From CAWDXG01 sp963822115 (GTDB taxonomy: Bacteria; Myxococcota_A; Polyangia; Polyangiales; Polyangiaceae), in assembly GCA_963822115.1 (NCBI GenBank), contig CAWGGM010000008.1:806001-870000 (forward strand): a stretch of 64,000 bases of DNA, written 5' to 3'. Of the stretch, positions 51,891 to 60,297 are shown piece by piece. The notes beneath the pieces are model-generated. The model was not told the DNA's origin. It did no database searches and saw nothing but the letters and a program-made list of their open reading frames with translations. How positions within the stretch are numbered: position 1 is the stretch's first letter; every line of letters begins with the position of its first letter. The position numbers and the translations under genes are program-made.

Positions 51891-52745
51891 CTAGCGCACC
51901 GCTCGGGGCTCCGGTCTGCCGGCTTCGAGTAGATCGGCCACGTCGGTCGGCAGCTTCGTGCTGCCGACGAGCAGACTGCGGAAGGTCTTCCTGCGCGAAC
52001 CGCCAACGAGCGCATGGCAGGTCGCGCCACTGCCGTACATCGCGAACATGCCGAAGTCCCACGGCACACCCGCGTGCGAACACGCGTGCCGCGCTTCGTT
52101 CAGCATGCGGAGCCCCACCTCGAAGCAGTGGTCGAGCGCCTGCGGCGAATCGCCGAGCAGCTTCTTGGCGAAGCGCTCACGAGCGGCAGCGCTGGCGCGG
52201 ATCCGCTCCCGCTCCTCTTTTGGCAGCCACATCGCCTGGCGCGGTCCCTGATCGAGCGCGACCTGGAGCAGGCACACCTCGCCCGCCGGTCCCCGCCCAT
52301 GCGGCGGATAGCCGAACTCGATGTCCTCGCGCAGACCCGATTCGTGCAGCGCTACGGTGAGGGCGGCGAGCGCCATCTGACGCTCGCTGCCCGGCCATCC
52401 AATGGGCTTGCAGTTGGCGAGCGGCGCTCCGTCGGGCGCACGACAGCGCGTGAGGCGGCGCGTGGTGTTCGCAAGCGCGCGGGCGATGTGGACGTAGCGC
52501 TGGATGGCCGCGTCGCGCGACTCGATGCGCACCCAGGCGTGGCGCGCGGCGTTGTAGCGCGGCGCCCTGCAGAACACGCTGTGCTGCGTGCACACCGGCT
52601 TGAGCGCGCAGCTCGAGTGCTGCGGATCAGCACCGCACGCCGGCAGCGTCTCGTAGGAATACGGCGAGTGTCCAGGCGGCGCGTGCGAGATCGCGAGGGC
52701 CAGCACTGTCCGCGCCAGCGGCCCGAGAGTCACTGCAGACGACAT
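51891..52745 (-). CDS. Exported lysozyme-like (SLT-type) protein, 284 aa
   Basis: A weak N-terminal hydrophobic segment (LARTVLALAISHAP) precedes a helical domain in which LAALTVALHESGLREDIEFG is followed by GEVCLLQV, the order of catalytic Glu and the GLxQI-type strand seen in lytic transglycosylases. Seven or more cysteines suggest an oxidised, extracytoplasmic protein. A peptidoglycan-cleaving role is inferred. No ribosome binding site is clear. It lies downstream of the aldehyde dehydrogenase gene by 27 bp and may be co-transcribed. Confidence 0.55.
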   Translation of the reverse strand: MSSAVTLGPLARTVLALAISHAPPGHSPYSYETLPACGADPQHSSCALKPVCTQHSVFCRAPRYNAARHAWVRIESRDAAIQRYVHIARALANTTRRLTRCRAPDGAPLANCKPIGWPGSERQMALAALTVALHESGLREDIEFGYPPHGRGPAGEVCLLQVALDQGPRQAMWLPKEERERIRASAAARERFAKKLLGDSPQALDHCFEVGLRMLNEARHACSHAGVPWDFGMFAMYGSGATCHALVGGSRRKTFRSLLVGSTKLPTDVADLLEAGRPEPRAVR

Positions 52746-52772
52746 GGTTCAGGGCGAGCGACTACGCCGGGA

Positions 52773-54200
52773 TTACATGAACCGCTTGGCCCACTTGAGC
52801 TGGTCGGCCTTGTAGGGCGGGTAGCGCAGCGACGGATCCACGTAGGTCGGCTTGTCGAGCACGCTCTTCTTGTGCGTGAAGGTGTCGAAGCTGGCCTTGC
52901 CGTGATAGGCGCCCATGCCGCTCGGGCCCACGCCGCCGAAGGGCAGCTCGGGCGGACCGAGGTGCGACACCGCGTCGTTCACGCAGGCCCCACCGGAGCT
53001 GGTGCGCGACAGAACGCGAGCCGCGCGGTCCTTGTCCCTGGTGAAGACGTAGAGCGCGAGCGGCTTGGGACGCTCGTTGACGAACTCGATGGCCGCGTCG
53101 ATGTCGGGCACGGTCAACACGGGCAGGATGGGCCCGAAGATCTCGTCGGCCATGACCGGCGAACCGGGGTCCACGTTGCGCAGCACCGTGGGCGCAATGT
53201 ACTTGCTGTCGACGTCGGTTTCGCCACCGACGACCTTCTCGCCGCTGTCGAGCAGACGCGAGAGCCGCGCGTGGTGACGCTTGTTGACGATGCGGGCGTA
53301 GCTTTCGCTCCGCTTCGGATCGTCACCGTAGAAATCGCGAAGCGCCGCACGCAGTCGCTCGAGCAGGGCCTGCTCCACCGATTCGTGCACGAGCACGTAG
53401 TCCGGCGCCACGCACGTCTGCCCGGCGTTGAACCACTTGCCCCATGCGATGCGGCGCGCGGCCACGTCGAGGTCGACGTCGCGGTCGACGATCGCCGGGC
53501 TCTTGCCGCCGAGTTCGAGGGTCACGGGCGTGAGGTGCTTGGCCGCCGCCTCCATGACGATGCGACCCACCGTACCGTTGCCCGTATAGAAGATGTGGTC
53601 GAAACGCTGGGCAAGCAGCGTGGTCGTCTCCGGCACGCCGCCCTCGATCACCGCGACCGCGTCGCGGTCGAAGTACTTGGGCACCAGCTTCGCCATCAGC
53701 GCGGACGACGCGGGAGCCACCTCGCTGGGCTTGATGACCGCGCAGTTGCCGCCGGCCAGCGCACCCACCAGCGGCGCGAAGGCGAGCTGGATGGGGTAGT
53801 TCCAGGGCGCGATGATCAGCACCACGCCGAGCGGCTCGGAGTAGACGCGCGCCTTCGCGGGCTGCACCGCCAGCGGCGCCTTGACCCTGCGCGGCTTCAC
53901 CCACCTGGGCAGGTGCTTCATCACGTAGGTGACGTCGGCCATCATGAAGCCCGTCTCGCCGATGAAGGCCTCGAACTCGGGCTTGCCGAGATCCTGCCTC
54001 AGCGCTTCGACCATCGCGGACTCGTTGTCGCGCAGCATCGCGGCGAACTGCCTGAGCTGCGACAGGCGCCATTCGAGCGGCCGCGTGACGCCGGAGTCGA
54101 AAGCGCGGCGCAAGCGCGCGACCGTGTCGACTATCTCCTTGTCGTCGGTGGCGGGCTGCTGATCGGTGGGCGTACTGGTGGTGGGTGCGGCGAGAGACAT
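52773..54200 (-). CDS. Class 3-type aldehyde dehydrogenase (coniferyl aldehyde dehydrogenase-like)
   Basis: A 475-aa NAD(P)-dependent enzyme that oxidises aldehydes to acids. The general base Glu is in TLELGGKSP, the catalytic Cys in NAGQTCVAPDY and the dinucleotide loop in TGNGTVGR. The short N-terminus and the basic end (KRFM) fit the ALDH3/CALDH group, which acts on fatty or aromatic aldehydes. TATGAT ends 7 nt before the ATG at 54200 with no Shine-Dalgarno sequence, so this start, 46 residues inside the longest frame, is preferred. Confidence 0.9.
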   Translation of the reverse strand: MSLAAPTTSTPTDQQPATDDKEIVDTVARLRRAFDSGVTRPLEWRLSQLRQFAAMLRDNESAMVEALRQDLGKPEFEAFIGETGFMMADVTYVMKHLPRWVKPRRVKAPLAVQPAKARVYSEPLGVVLIIAPWNYPIQLAFAPLVGALAGGNCAVIKPSEVAPASSALMAKLVPKYFDRDAVAVIEGGVPETTTLLAQRFDHIFYTGNGTVGRIVMEAAAKHLTPVTLELGGKSPAIVDRDVDLDVAARRIAWGKWFNAGQTCVAPDYVLVHESVEQALLERLRAALRDFYGDDPKRSESYARIVNKRHHARLSRLLDSGEKVVGGETDVDSKYIAPTVLRNVDPGSPVMADEIFGPILPVLTVPDIDAAIEFVNERPKPLALYVFTRDKDRAARVLSRTSSGGACVNDAVSHLGPPELPFGGVGPSGMGAYHGKASFDTFTHKKSVLDKPTYVDPSLRYPPYKADQLKWAKRFM

Positions 54201-54341
54201 GGGCCGTATCATAACCACTGGTCGTCGCCTGGACAGGAGCCGATTTGGCTCGTGGATCCCATAGGTTGCGACAAACCACTGAACGACCGCGCGGTACGGG
54301 CCCGATATCTCGAAGCCCACTCGAATGACGCTCAACAAGAG

Positions 54342-55079
54342 CTAGAGCGACAGCGCGAGACCGGCAGAGACGCTGCGTTCGCCCAGCGCGGATCCGTCGA
54401 CGCGCAGATCGAAGCCGAGCGGCAACGAGACACCGACGCCGCCGCCGAGCGTGTAGTGGTGGCGATCGGTGCCGGTGTAGCTGAGCCCTTCATGATGCCA
54501 GGCTACGGGACCGCCGAAAGCGCGCAGCGCGGCGTAGGGGCTCAGGCGTTTCCAGAATGTGTAGCCGAACATCGCGCCGACCCGCAGATCGGTGGCGGAC
54601 AGCGAGGTGTGCTCTGTGCCGCCGCGCTGGGTCGTGTGCGTCCCCGAGGTGCCGAAGGTCAGCGTACCGATCAGGAAAGGCGTGCGGCCGGGATCGCCGA
54701 ACAGCTGGTACGAACCGCTGACCGCGACGAGCCACCCGGGCGCTACGTCGTAGTCGAAGCCCTCACCACTGAAGCGGCCGCCGAGCAGCGCACCGGCAGA
54801 CAGGCGCAGCGACACGCGCTTGCCGAAGCGACGACCGAAACTGCCCACCACCGAGTCCTGCGAAAGCTCGTAGTTGTACTGGCCGTTGAATCTGAGGTCG
54901 GACCACACGTGCGCGTAGCCCGCACCGACCAGCCAGGCGCTGCCCTGGTCACTCTCCGTGCCCTCGCAGCCCGTCGGACCGACGGGCGCCGCGAGCCCTC
55001 AGGCGTGAGCCGGCCGGGCCGCGCCGATAACGACCAGCGCGAGCCCCGCCGACGCGACCAGGGCAGTGAGGCGGATCAT
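54342..55079 (-). pseudogene. Outer-membrane beta-barrel protein gene with in-frame TGA
   Basis: Codons 1-26 from the ATG at 55079 encode a clean signal peptide ending in ARPAHA. Codon 27 (55001-54999) is TGA, and the same frame then continues without further stops for 218 codons: GLAAPVGPTGCEGTESDQ, then alternating aromatic strands (YNYELSQDSVVGSFG, RLSAGALLGGRF, SAGLALSL end) typical of an 8- to 10-strand barrel. A -10-like CATGAT lies 6 nt before the ATG. One base change would restore the gene. If translated from an internal GTG it would lack export, so this is a recent nonsense mutation, a sequencing error or a readthrough site. Confidence 0.75.
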
Positions 55080-55125
55080 GCAGGCATCATGCAGCGCTGG
55101 AGCCCCGGGCGGAAGCCCCGCATTT

Positions 55126-56490
55126 TCAGCGCTTGCGCTTGCCGGTCTTGAGGATGTGGAAGTAGCGGCGCCCGATACCCAGAGCTGCGGCTGCGCGTTC
55201 GACGCTGCCGTCGTGCTCGGCCAGCGCGCGTTCGACGTAGGCCTTCTGCAGGGCTTCAAGCACGCGGATCCGTGCCACCGGGAACGGCAGGCGCGCATGC
55301 AGCACGTCGCGCATAGCGCTTTCCGCGTCGGCCAGTGGATCGTCGGTTCCGCTCTCCACGGCATCGTCCTCGAAGGGCACGCTCGCCGCATCGCCGGCAA
55401 CGAGCTGGCGGGCAATGGCGTTTTTCAACTCGCGCACGTTGCCGGGCCAGTCGTAGTCCTCCCAACGCTGGAGGAGGTGGCGGGGAATCGGCGTGCCGGG
55501 CGCGAGCTCCGACCAGAAGTGCCCGGCCAGAAGCGAGATGTCTCCCCGCCGGCGGCGCAGCGGCGGCAGCGTGATGCGTCCGACCGCGAGCCGATGGAAC
55601 AGATCATCACGGAAGAAGCCATCCTGGACGGCGCGATCCAGATCGCGGCGCGTCGCGGCAATCACGCGCACGTCGACCTTGATCGTCGAGCTGCCGCCCA
55701 CGCGCCGCACCTCGCCGCGTTCCAGCGCGCGGAGCAGCTTCGGCTGCAACCCCACCTCGAGATCGCCGATCTCGTCGATGAAGAGCGTGCCGCCGTCCGC
55801 CTGCTCGAACACACCCAGCCGCCGGGCCGTCGCGCCGGTGAAGGCGCCGCGTTCGTGGCCGAACAGCTCGCTTTCGGCCAGGTTCGGCGGAATGGCGGTG
55901 CAGTCGAGCACGACGTAGGGCTTTTCGCGACGCGCGCTGTGCTCGTGGATCGCCTCGGCCAGCACCTCCTTGCCCGTTCCGGTTTCGCCTTCGATCACCA
56001 GCGACACATCGCTGGCCGCGAGTCGCTCGACCAGCGGATACAGGCGCAGGAGCTCGGGGCTCGCGCCCACGAAGCGCCCGAAACCCGTCCGGCGTGGCGC
56101 GCGTGCGGCTCGTGAGTCCGGCTGGTTCCGGTCGATCCTGAGCGCGCTGCCCCCGAGGCGCACGATCTCGCCACCGGTGAGGAACGCCTCGACCACCGAC
56201 ACGCCATCCACAAAGGTGCCGTTCGTCGACTTCAGGTCGGTGATGCGCAGCCGTCGCCCCTCGACGTCCAGCGCGGCGTGCCGGCGGCTGACCTCGGGGT
56301 CGGCGATGCGCAGGGCGCAGACCTCGCTCTGGCCGAGGAGCACGGGGCCCGGCTCGTCGCCCTCGAGCACCAGTGTCTTGCCGGTGTCGGGCCCCTCGAT
56401 GACCACTATTTGGAAGCGCGCAGCCGCTGGAGCATCCGGCTCGTAGCGTCTGCTGGCAACGGTGCGGGAGTCATCGCTCGGCTCGCCCAC
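55126..56490 (-). CDS. FHA-domain sigma-54-dependent transcriptional activator
   Basis: A 454-aa activator. Residues about 25-115 form an FHA domain (PEVSRRHAALD, DLKSTNGTFVDG) that binds phosphothreonine, so Ser/Thr kinases probably control it. The AAA+ domain has GETGTGKE, GAFTGA and LFIDEIGDL, and the C-terminus is a Fis-type helix-turn-helix (AAAALGIGRRYFHILK). This combination is typical of myxobacteria. TATGCT (56498-56503) ends 7 nt before the GTG at 56490, so this start is preferred; the ATG at 56502 lies in the -10 element. The beta-barrel gene follows 46 bp downstream. Confidence 0.9.
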   Translation of the reverse strand: MGEPSDDSRTVASRRYEPDAPAAARFQIVVIEGPDTGKTLVLEGDEPGPVLLGQSEVCALRIADPEVSRRHAALDVEGRRLRITDLKSTNGTFVDGVSVVEAFLTGGEIVRLGGSALRIDRNQPDSRAARAPRRTGFGRFVGASPELLRLYPLVERLAASDVSLVIEGETGTGKEVLAEAIHEHSARREKPYVVLDCTAIPPNLAESELFGHERGAFTGATARRLGVFEQADGGTLFIDEIGDLEVGLQPKLLRALERGEVRRVGGSSTIKVDVRVIAATRRDLDRAVQDGFFRDDLFHRLAVGRITLPPLRRRRGDISLLAGHFWSELAPGTPIPRHLLQRWEDYDWPGNVRELKNAIARQLVAGDAASVPFEDDAVESGTDDPLADAESAMRDVLHARLPFPVARIRVLEALQKAYVERALAEHDGSVERAAAALGIGRRYFHILKTGKRKR

Positions 56491-56550
56491 GGCGCGCAGC
56501 ATAGCACCTGCGCGCGGTCGCCGGCGCTCTTTGCCGGCCGCCCGACGAGC

Positions 56551-57672
56551 CTACATGCAGCCGATTCTCTGTGTACTCACCACGACATCGTCGAACCAGA
56601 CGCGGTTCGAGTGATTCTGCGCGTCGGACGTCTCCAGGTAGTGCTGCAGTCGCACCATGTTCAGACCGAGGTCGGTGGTATCGCGGAAGTGCATCGTGGT
56701 TTCGCGGTCGGCCAGCTTGCCGTCGACCCAATAGGCCATCTCGCCGTTGCTCTTTCCGACGTTGTTGGCCTTCATCATCATCTCCAGACACACCCACTTG
56801 CCCGTGGGGATCGGCACGGCCTGGGCCGGCTTGAACAGGTTGCCCCAGCAGCACTCGAGGCCGTTCGAGCAGGGCATGTCCTTCTTTGAGCAGCCGTCGC
56901 AGATGGCCTGCGCGTCGGCGTACTGGTTGCAGGTCGAGCCCGGGTCGCAATGCATCTCGGGGTAGTACGTGTAGAAGTACGAGTCGTGCGTGGTGGGCTT
57001 CATGTCGACCGTCGTGCCCATGGCGCGGTAGCCGTTCGGACGACAGCCCGCGTTGCCGTACGCGTCCCAGAACTGCTGGCTGCCGCTGATGTTCAGGAAG
57101 TGGTGCACCCGCTGGTGGTCGGGGGCGAGCTTGACGTACGTGCGGAAGTAGAGCTGGTCGTAGCTCTTCAGCGCACAGCCGGGCTTGTTCGCGCCGTCGC
57201 AGGTTCGATAGATGAGGTCCGCGCCCTTGTATCCGGAGCTGGCAGCGGCCGGGTACTCGACGGAGTACTTGCCCGTGTGTGCATCGGTCGACGACGTCAT
57301 ACGCCCGGGGTCGTTCGCGCCGATCGAGTCGGTCCAACCCCAGTTCGCCTTCCAGGCGTCGAAGCCCGCGGCCATTCCCTCGAAGTCCTCGCAGAACAGC
57401 CAGCCCGGACCGGGGTGTTTGCAGTCGTAGCCCGTGGAGCCGGCGTCGCCACTGCCACCAGCGCTGGCGTTGCCGCTTCCGCCGCTACTGGTTCCAGCGC
57501 TGTTGCCGCTTCCGCCGCTGAGCACTCCGCTGTCGGCGTTGCCGGTATTGGCTGGGCCGTTGCTGGACGCGCCGCCGCCGGACGCGCTCGGCGCCGAGCT
57601 ACTGCTCCCGGACGAGCAGGCAACGAGAAAGACCGCGGCAACAAGAACGGGGGATAGATAGAGTCGAGGCAT
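56551..57672 (-). CDS. Exported lipoprotein with lectin/glucanase-like domain, 373 aa
   Basis: A signal peptide with lipobox FLVAC, a long Ser/Gly/Asn/Ala linker (to about residue 80) and a domain starting WLFCEDFEG that contains VEYPA, YFRTYVKL, GKWVCLEMMMKAN, AYWVDGK and WFDDVVVS. This series of strands is seen in concanavalin-A-like polysaccharide-binding or lyase domains of myxobacterial lipoproteins. Eight cysteines in the middle (CDGCSKKDMPC, ECCWGN) form an inserted knot. Glycan binding is inferred. An alternative ATG at 57699 would add nine residues. Confidence 0.7.
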   Translation of the reverse strand: MPRLYLSPVLVAAVFLVACSSGSSSSAPSASGGGASSNGPANTGNADSGVLSGGSGNSAGTSSGGSGNASAGGSGDAGSTGYDCKHPGPGWLFCEDFEGMAAGFDAWKANWGWTDSIGANDPGRMTSSTDAHTGKYSVEYPAAASSGYKGADLIYRTCDGANKPGCALKSYDQLYFRTYVKLAPDHQRVHHFLNISGSQQFWDAYGNAGCRPNGYRAMGTTVDMKPTTHDSYFYTYYPEMHCDPGSTCNQYADAQAICDGCSKKDMPCSNGLECCWGNLFKPAQAVPIPTGKWVCLEMMMKANNVGKSNGEMAYWVDGKLADRETTMHFRDTTDLGLNMVRLQHYLETSDAQNHSNRVWFDDVVVSTQRIGCM

Positions 57673-57715
57673 TGCGGCGCACTGTCCTGCAAACACCATT
57701 CCCCACAAGAACCGC

Positions 57716-57782
57716 GTGATCCGGCCAGTCCGGGAACCACTGGATCCCACAATCGCACCTGCGGCGCGATCCACTGGATCAC
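57716..57782. promoter_or_regulatory. Repeated TGGATC sites upstream of the lectin-like lipoprotein
   Basis: CCACTGGATC occurs at 57737-57746 and again at 57771-57780. GTGATCC-GGCC-AGT at 57716-57729 is nearly the inverse of ACTGGATCAC at 57773-57782. The three sites fall in the 170-bp gap upstream of the gene starting at 57672 and may be regulator binding sites; there is no direct evidence. Confidence 0.3.
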
Positions 57783-57842
57783 CCTCCGCGCCAGTTCGGG
57801 CGTTGCCACCCCGCCGCGACCTGACGGGCTGAACCCGGCCGC

Positions 57843-59306
57843 CTACTTCTTGCCGGCGCACTCGCGCACGGTGGCCGGGAAGGTCTGGTCCTCGGCGGAC
57901 TGGATGGCCTGGTCGCTCATCGTGCCCTTGAACTGCAGCCGGTAGTAGCGGTGGTAGAGTTCTTTGGCTTCCTTGCAGCGCCCTGCCTTGCCGACGCACA
58001 TCGCCGCCTGCATCAGCACGGCGTTGGCCATGTTGCGCGCGCTCGGATTCGGCTTGGCCGGAATGTGCGGGATCAGCTTCTCGATGCGATGGGCTTCCTC
58101 GAGGCAAGCCTGGGCGTTCTTCTTCTGTGTGGCCTCGGCGATGCGCGCCATGGCGCGGCGCACCTGCTCGTCGGGCTTGCCCTCGGAGCTTGGACACTTT
58201 GTGTCGGCCATAGTCTTCACCGACTTGTCGATCTGGGCGTCGGTCTGCTGATGCTCCTTGTCCTGGGCCTTGAGGTAGTCGCGCAGGAGCTTCTTGCCTT
58301 CGTCGCACTTGCCGACGCGCATCTCGCACAGCGCGCGCGTGTACGCCACCGACGGCGAGTGCGCACCGCTCGGGTCGATGCGGTCGGCGCGGTCCAGATC
58401 CGCCAGACAGCCTGCACCGTCGCCGGCCTTCTGCTCCATGTCGCGAGCCGAGCTGCGCAGCGCCGACGCCTGTCCGGCAGGCGTGTTCTGGTAGTTGGGC
58501 TGCGGCGCGGGAGTCGCCGAGCCCGCCACATCACCGCCCTCTGCTCCGCCTTCGCCTATCTTGCGTAGCACCAGCCGGATCGGCACGCGGCAGTTGGTCT
58601 GCGCGTTGGTCTTGCAGCTTTCGAGGTCACCGCCGTGCTTGAGGTTCTGCGCCTCGTTCAGGTGTTCCGCCCCGCCGCCAATGTTACCGAAGCCGGCTTT
58701 CACGTCGGCCTTCGTCTTCTTGTCCGACGACAGGTTGAACGCGCCCAGGTTGTAGGCCCACACGAAGTAGTTTGCGCCCTTGCACTGCGGGTTCTTCGCG
58801 ATCACGTCGCGGGAAATGTTGTCGCGCGTGGCCGTGACCATGCCGGTGACGTAGTAGGACAGCTTGAGCGCCTGCCCCATCTTGACCTTGCCGCCGAACG
58901 CGGCCACGCCGAGCGGCAGGTTGGCGTACAGCTGGTCCTCGTTCTTGATGTCGAAGCCTTCCGTGGTGCCGCTGGTGAACTGCGGCGGCTGGTAGCGCCC
59001 GTAGCGACCCGGGATGGAGCTGTCCGAGCAGCCGTCGAGCACCGTCAGATCGCAGCCCTCGTAGTCCACGAACACGATGTCGCGTGCGGCCTTGGCTTCG
59101 AAGTCCGAGAGGTCCGTCGCATCCCACTCGACCACGAAGGGCTTGAGCTGGTGATGCTTGGCATCCTCGCAGCGCGCCTTGCCGACGGCGGTCTGGTTGA
59201 TCAGGTTCGTACCTGTTGCCGAGCCGCCCACCTGTGCGCCCCCGCACCCCGACGCGACCGCGAAAAGACAAACCAACTGAACCGGCAGCACCCAGCGAAG
59301 CCTCAT
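57843..59306 (-). CDS. Lipoprotein of unknown function with TPR-like C-terminal half, 487 aa
   Basis: A signal peptide with lipobox AVASGC starts the protein. Residues about 30-245 are beta-rich and carry paired cysteines (DCEGCDLTVLDGC-like spacing in YEGCDLTVLDGCSD); residues about 270-480 are helical with TPR-like units (CLADLDRADRIDPSG, CEMRVGKCDEGKKLL, GRCKEAKELYHRYY). Such periplasmic lipoproteins recur in Polyangia without known function. TATGCT lies 8 nt before the ATG with no Shine-Dalgarno sequence. It is divergent from the methyltransferase gene across 226 bp. Confidence 0.72.
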   Translation of the reverse strand: MRLRWVLPVQLVCLFAVASGCGGAQVGGSATGTNLINQTAVGKARCEDAKHHQLKPFVVEWDATDLSDFEAKAARDIVFVDYEGCDLTVLDGCSDSSIPGRYGRYQPPQFTSGTTEGFDIKNEDQLYANLPLGVAAFGGKVKMGQALKLSYYVTGMVTATRDNISRDVIAKNPQCKGANYFVWAYNLGAFNLSSDKKTKADVKAGFGNIGGGAEHLNEAQNLKHGGDLESCKTNAQTNCRVPIRLVLRKIGEGGAEGGDVAGSATPAPQPNYQNTPAGQASALRSSARDMEQKAGDGAGCLADLDRADRIDPSGAHSPSVAYTRALCEMRVGKCDEGKKLLRDYLKAQDKEHQQTDAQIDKSVKTMADTKCPSSEGKPDEQVRRAMARIAEATQKKNAQACLEEAHRIEKLIPHIPAKPNPSARNMANAVLMQAAMCVGKAGRCKEAKELYHRYYRLQFKGTMSDQAIQSAEDQTFPATVRECAGKK

Positions 59307-59493
59307 GAGCGCGGAGCATAGCCGAAGCCGGAGAGCATGGGACGCAGAGTCGTAGCCGGGGAATTCTGCTCGATCCGCGGCCGCCTGCGCATCGCCGAGA
59401 ACCCGCCCGAGGGCGGAGGAGCCGCTTGAGTCCCGTCTGTCCGCGCCGGACTCGAGTCACGCACAAAGCCGGCCTGCCTCTTGCAAGCCGAGG

Positions 59494-59521
59494 TTGCTTC
59501 GCGGCTGGACGCGGATAGACT
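59494..59521 (+). promoter_or_regulatory. Promoter of the methyltransferase-flippase unit
   Basis: TTGCTT (59494-59499) and TAGACT (59516-59521) are separated by 16 nt and fit -35 and -10 elements. Transcription would begin near 59528, five bases before the GTG start. Confidence 0.4.
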
Positions 59522-59532
59522 GCGGCCGGAAC

Positions 59533-60297
59533 GTGAAACCCAAGCTTGAAAAACTGATCGACATGGCGAAACGCGCGAAGGAACCGGCTGAATTCGTACG
59601 TCACGGCGGCTTTGTACTGCCCAGGCGGTCGCTTCGCTTCTGTGGCGAGGAGTTCAAGGACGACGCCTACTACGTCAAGTCGGCACGACTCGAGGCGCAG
59701 CGCCTGATCAAGCACTGTGGGCTGGAGTCCTCGTCCCGGGTTCTCGACGTGGGCTGTGCATCGGGGCGCCTCGCGATCGGCATCCTGGCGGAGCTGGGCG
59801 AAATCGGGACGTACACGGGACTCGACGTGCACGCGCCGTCGATCGAGTGGGCCAAGCGCTACATCCAGAGCGAGCACCCGGCGTTCCATTTCGTCCACGT
59901 CGATCTCGCCAACGAGCGCTACAACCCCGAAGGCGAGACCTTCGAGGTCGCCGTGCGCCTACCGGTCGACGACGCATCGGCCAACGTCATCAACCTGTAC
60001 TCGGTTTTCTCGCACATGAAGTACGGCGACATCGTGGCCTACCTGGCAGAGCTGCGTCGCGTGGTGTCGCCAAAGGGTCACGTGTTCCTCACCGCGTTCG
60101 TCGAGGAGGACGTGCCGAACTACTCGGTCAATCCGCACGGATACCGCGAGGACTGGAGCGGCGCGCTGCACTGTGTGCGCTTCGAGAAGGGCTTCTTCGA
60201 GGACATGGCGGGCGAAGCCGGCTTCCACGTGGATGGGTTCGAGTACGGCCGCGAGACGAACGGGCAGAGCGCCTACTACCTCTCCCCCGATGGCTGA
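59533..60297 (+). CDS. SAM-dependent class I methyltransferase, 254 aa
   Basis: Motif I LDVGCASGRLAIG (about residue 72), the acidic residue of motif II in GLDVHAPS and the later NLYSVFSHM and GHVFLTAFV segments mark a class I methyltransferase of the Methyltransf_11/25 type. The substrate is unknown; the gene overlaps a polysaccharide flippase by eight bases, so O- or N-methylation of a surface glycan or its lipid carrier is inferred. The GTG at 59533 is preferred; an upstream TTG at 59494 lies in the -35 element. Confidence 0.82.
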   Translation: MKPKLEKLIDMAKRAKEPAEFVRHGGFVLPRRSLRFCGEEFKDDAYYVKSARLEAQRLIKHCGLESSSRVLDVGCASGRLAIGILAELGEIGTYTGLDVHAPSIEWAKRYIQSEHPAFHFVHVDLANERYNPEGETFEVAVRLPVDDASANVINLYSVFSHMKYGDIVAYLAELRRVVSPKGHVFLTAFVEEDVPNYSVNPHGYREDWSGALHCVRFEKGFFEDMAGEAGFHVDGFEYGRETNGQSAYYLSPDG

